From: JBDHXE01 sp039810525
GTDB lineage: Bacteria; Bacteroidota; Ignavibacteria; Kapaibacteriales; UBA2268
Direction: 5' to 3'
Length of the DNA stretch: 47,612 bases
Assembly (NCBI GenBank): GCA_039810525.1
Contig: JBDHXE010000002.1
Span: 1 to 47,612, forward strand
The position numbers were made by a program, and so were the translations under genes. A model generated the notes under the pieces. That model made no database searches. It was given only the letters and a program-made list of their open reading frames with translations, and had not been told where the DNA came from. Positions 45,918 to 47,612 of this stretch are shown in pieces (positions within the stretch are counted from its first letter, which is position 1; each line of letters opens with the position of its first letter).

Positions 45918-46625
45918 ATGCCAATAAGTAGTATATCTAACAAACAGATCGAAGAATATGTAGCTATTATGGGAAAAGATATTAGAGATGGTATCTTCAA
46001 AATTATTCAAAATGATTATCCAACTTTTTCTTACGATAGTATCATAAGTATTGATGAGCTAAACAAATACAGAAGACTTTATCTTACCAAATTAGTAGAG
46101 CAAGAGAGAGGTGAAATTGCCCAAATAGATATTGACGTAATGTCAGCCATAAGAGATAATTCTATTCTTTCCGAAAATATTGAGCCCGAAATAGAAGCAA
46201 ATCTGACTGCTGGCCAAAAACTTGCAGATACCATAGCAGAGTTTGGCGGTAGCTGGCTATTTATCGTTGTTTTTTTCTTCTTTATTTTAATATGGATGAT
46301 TACCAATGTGTGGCTTACGTTTACAAAACCATTCGATCCTTATCCATTTATTCTTCTCAACCTTATACTATCTTGCTTAGCGGCTATACAAGCTCCTATA
46401 ATAATGATGAGCCAAAATCGAAAAGAAGAAAAGGACAGAATAAGAGGGGAGCATGACTACAAAATCAATCTAAAAGCAGAGCTTGAAATTAAACTGCTAA
46501 GTGAAAAAATCGACCATTTATTAGTCCACCAGAACAAAAAACTTTTAGAAATACAAGAAGTTCAAATTGATTATTTAGAGGACTTAATGAAAAAAATTGA
46601 CGAAAAAAAATCATACGATCAATAA
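45918..46625 (+). CDS. DUF1003 membrane protein
   Basis: The 235-aa protein has an acidic/charged N-terminal half and two adjacent membrane helices (SWLFIVVFFFFILIWMITNVWL, shown here in two pieces across about residues 112-133, and PFILLNLILSCLAAIQAPII near 142-161). These carry the DUF1003 hallmarks PFDPYPF and APIIMMSQNR. A charged coiled-coil tail (about 170-235) follows. DUF1003 proteins are uncharacterised and are often in stress contexts. The gene stands alone, 69 bp after the P-type ATPase on the same strand, so read-through is possible. Confidence 0.85.
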   Translation: MPISSISNKQIEEYVAIMGKDIRDGIFKIIQNDYPTFSYDSIISIDELNKYRRLYLTKLVEQERGEIAQIDIDVMSAIRDNSILSENIEPEIEANLTAGQKLADTIAEFGGSWLFIVVFFFFILIWMITNVWLTFTKPFDPYPFILLNLILSCLAAIQAPIIMMSQNRKEEKDRIRGEHDYKINLKAELEIKLLSEKIDHLLVHQNKKLLEIQEVQIDYLEDLMKKIDEKKSYDQ

Positions 46626-46665
46626 TATCAATCTATAAATAGAATATATCGCGATTATTTCGTAC

Positions 46666-47445
46666 CTACCATATTAAGCCAAATAGAGCATCTATTATTA
46701 ATATAGCAGCAGCTGATATAGTAAATGCTCGCACAGTACTTTGGCCAACACCTTCAGCACCACCGCTTGTATTAAATCCAACATGCACACCTATTAATGC
46801 AGTGATACCTCCAAATACAAAGGATTTAATCAATCCATTTAGCAATTCTTCTATTTTGAAGAATCTTTGTACAGAATCAAAAAAAACAGCAAAAGTAAAA
46901 CCAAATTTGATAGTAGTTAGGAAATAGCCACCAATTAAAGCAACTAAATTAGAGAATACAGCCAAAATAGGCATCATCATAAGAGTAGCTACTACACGTG
47001 GCATACCCAAATACCGATTTTTATCAATTGCCATCATTTCGAGTGCATCTACTTGTTCGGTAACTTGCATAGTGCCAATCTGAGCAGCCATAGAGGCACC
47101 TACTCTACCAGCTATTACTAATGCGGTCAATACTGGTGTAAGCTCTGTAAAAACAACAGTGGCTATAGAAGACCCCAAAAATGGTTTGGCTACACCTATT
47201 AAATTAAATTTATCGAATAAATTAGTAGCTTGTAGAGCGGCAATAGCACCAGTAAAAGAGCCTATCAATATAACTAATGGAAGCGAATCATTGCCTACTA
47301 TTTTCATCTGGTCTAATACAATATTCCTATCTTTGAATATTCGCGGTATATATGTCAGTATATTCTTCATCAAAATAGCTATTTCGCCTAACTCTCTGAA
47401 GAAGTTAATTACACCCCTCCCTATAATAATAAAAAAATTAATCAT
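46666..47445 (-). CDS. mlaE: MlaE-family ABC transporter permease
   Basis: The 259-aa inner-membrane permease belongs to the MlaE/YrbE/TGD1 family, which moves phospholipid or other lipids between the membranes. Visible signatures are GSFTGAIAALQATNLFDKF near residue 62, VGASMAAQIGTMQVTEQVDALEMMAIDK region at about 112-142, and GFNTSGGAEGVGQSTVRAF near 225. The length matches the family. The partner ATPase (mlaF) and MCE-domain protein (mlaD) would be expected downstream on the minus strand but are not within 40 bp; the next gene is convergent. The gene upstream is the RsbU-like phosphatase. Confidence 0.88.
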   Translation of the reverse strand: MINFFIIIGRGVINFFRELGEIAILMKNILTYIPRIFKDRNIVLDQMKIVGNDSLPLVILIGSFTGAIAALQATNLFDKFNLIGVAKPFLGSSIATVVFTELTPVLTALVIAGRVGASMAAQIGTMQVTEQVDALEMMAIDKNRYLGMPRVVATLMMMPILAVFSNLVALIGGYFLTTIKFGFTFAVFFDSVQRFFKIEELLNGLIKSFVFGGITALIGVHVGFNTSGGAEGVGQSTVRAFTISAAAILIIDALFGLIW

Positions 47446-47448
47446 TGC

Positions 47449-47612
47449 TTACAAATCTCTTTTTACTATGATTAATGTTCTATCATCATTATATAAAGTA
47501 TGCGAAGCAAAAGATTGTACTTCAGTAATTATTTTCATAGTGAGTTCTTTAGGTCCCATATCTTTGTTTTCTCTTATAAGGTCTATTAATCTTTGTTCTC
47601 CAAAGGCTTGTT
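47449..47612 (-). CDS. RsbU/SpoIIE-type serine phosphatase, C-terminal fragment at the window edge
   Basis: The minus-strand frame enters from beyond the window and stops at TAA 47451-47449, 3 bp before the MlaE ATG at 47445. The 54 residues present (AFGEQRLIDLIRENKDMGPK ... NDDRTLIIVKRDL) match the end of PP2C-like SpoIIE/RsbU phosphatases: FGEERL after the last catalytic Asp motif, then a helix, then DDRTLLV. The sensor and catalytic parts lie outside. It is likely to be co-transcribed with the MlaE-like gene. Confidence 0.75.
   Translation of the reverse strand, partial: QAFGEQRLIDLIRENKDMGPKELTMKIITEVQSFASHTLYNDDRTLIIVKRDL

Overview
This is a 47.6-kb stretch of AT-rich chromosome, low-GC by eye, with dense, mostly short-intergenic gene packing. 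It looks like a member of the Bacteroidota/Chlorobiota (FCB) group. The evidence is a very large secreted protein ending in a type IX secretion (T9SS) type-A sorting domain, PorT-like outer-membrane barrels, an RND pump fused to a TolC-like domain, HslV with the His-Gly-Thr-Thr maturation site, and a Bacteroidota-type promoter (TTG-N19-TAnnTTTG). Several genes also carry strong Shine-Dalgarno sequences (AGGAG), which is unusual for classical Bacteroidetes and hints at an Ignavibacteria/Kapabacteria-like lineage. That placement is inference. There are no tRNA or rRNA genes, CRISPR arrays or intact transposases.

Layout. 1-8.1 kb: 5' part of a class I fructose-bisphosphate aldolase, a secreted beta-propeller-like protein, a lipoprotein, ferredoxin-NADP reductase, a phosphatidylglycerophosphate synthase-like enzyme coupled to a sodium:solute symporter, an outer-membrane barrel and a POT-family peptide transporter. 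8.2-11.3 kb: an AhpD-like protein, a J-domain protein, a palindrome-rich intergenic island, a frameshifted outer-membrane protein gene and a LysE exporter. 11.5-15.9 kb: the giant T9SS cargo, with its own promoter and terminator. 16-26.8 kb: acyl-CoA synthetase, PPP-type phosphatase, a TPR histidine kinase that apparently starts with ATT, truA, a TPR protein with a fresh internal duplication, tyrS, an unannotated 57-codon gene overlapping a pabA/trpG-type gene, an M48 lipoprotein protease and pyrF. 27.2-35.6 kb: a phosphate-selective-type porin, a tight six-gene surface-polysaccharide operon (four glycosyltransferases, DUF2304, DUF3108), an MscS channel and a solitary nuoC. 35.6-38 kb: a MITE-like element and an hslV-hslU operon carrying a previously uncalled 58-aa winged-helix-like gene. 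38.2-45.8 kb: a divalent-metal efflux operon (RND-TolC fusion, lipoprotein adaptor, His-rich P-type ATPase). 45.9-47.6 kb: a DUF1003 protein, an MlaE-type permease and the C-terminus of an RsbU/SpoIIE-type phosphatase.

The genes are mostly housekeeping and cell-envelope. The most coherent modules are the metal-export operon (cytoplasm to periplasm by the P-type ATPase, periplasm to outside by the RND-adaptor-TolC chain), the glycosyltransferase operon and the HslUV protease operon. Items most worth a second look are the uncalled small genes, the ATT start, the self-contained RND-outer-membrane-factor fusion, the substituted HP motif of the P-type ATPase, and the mobile-element footprint next to an orphan nuoC.
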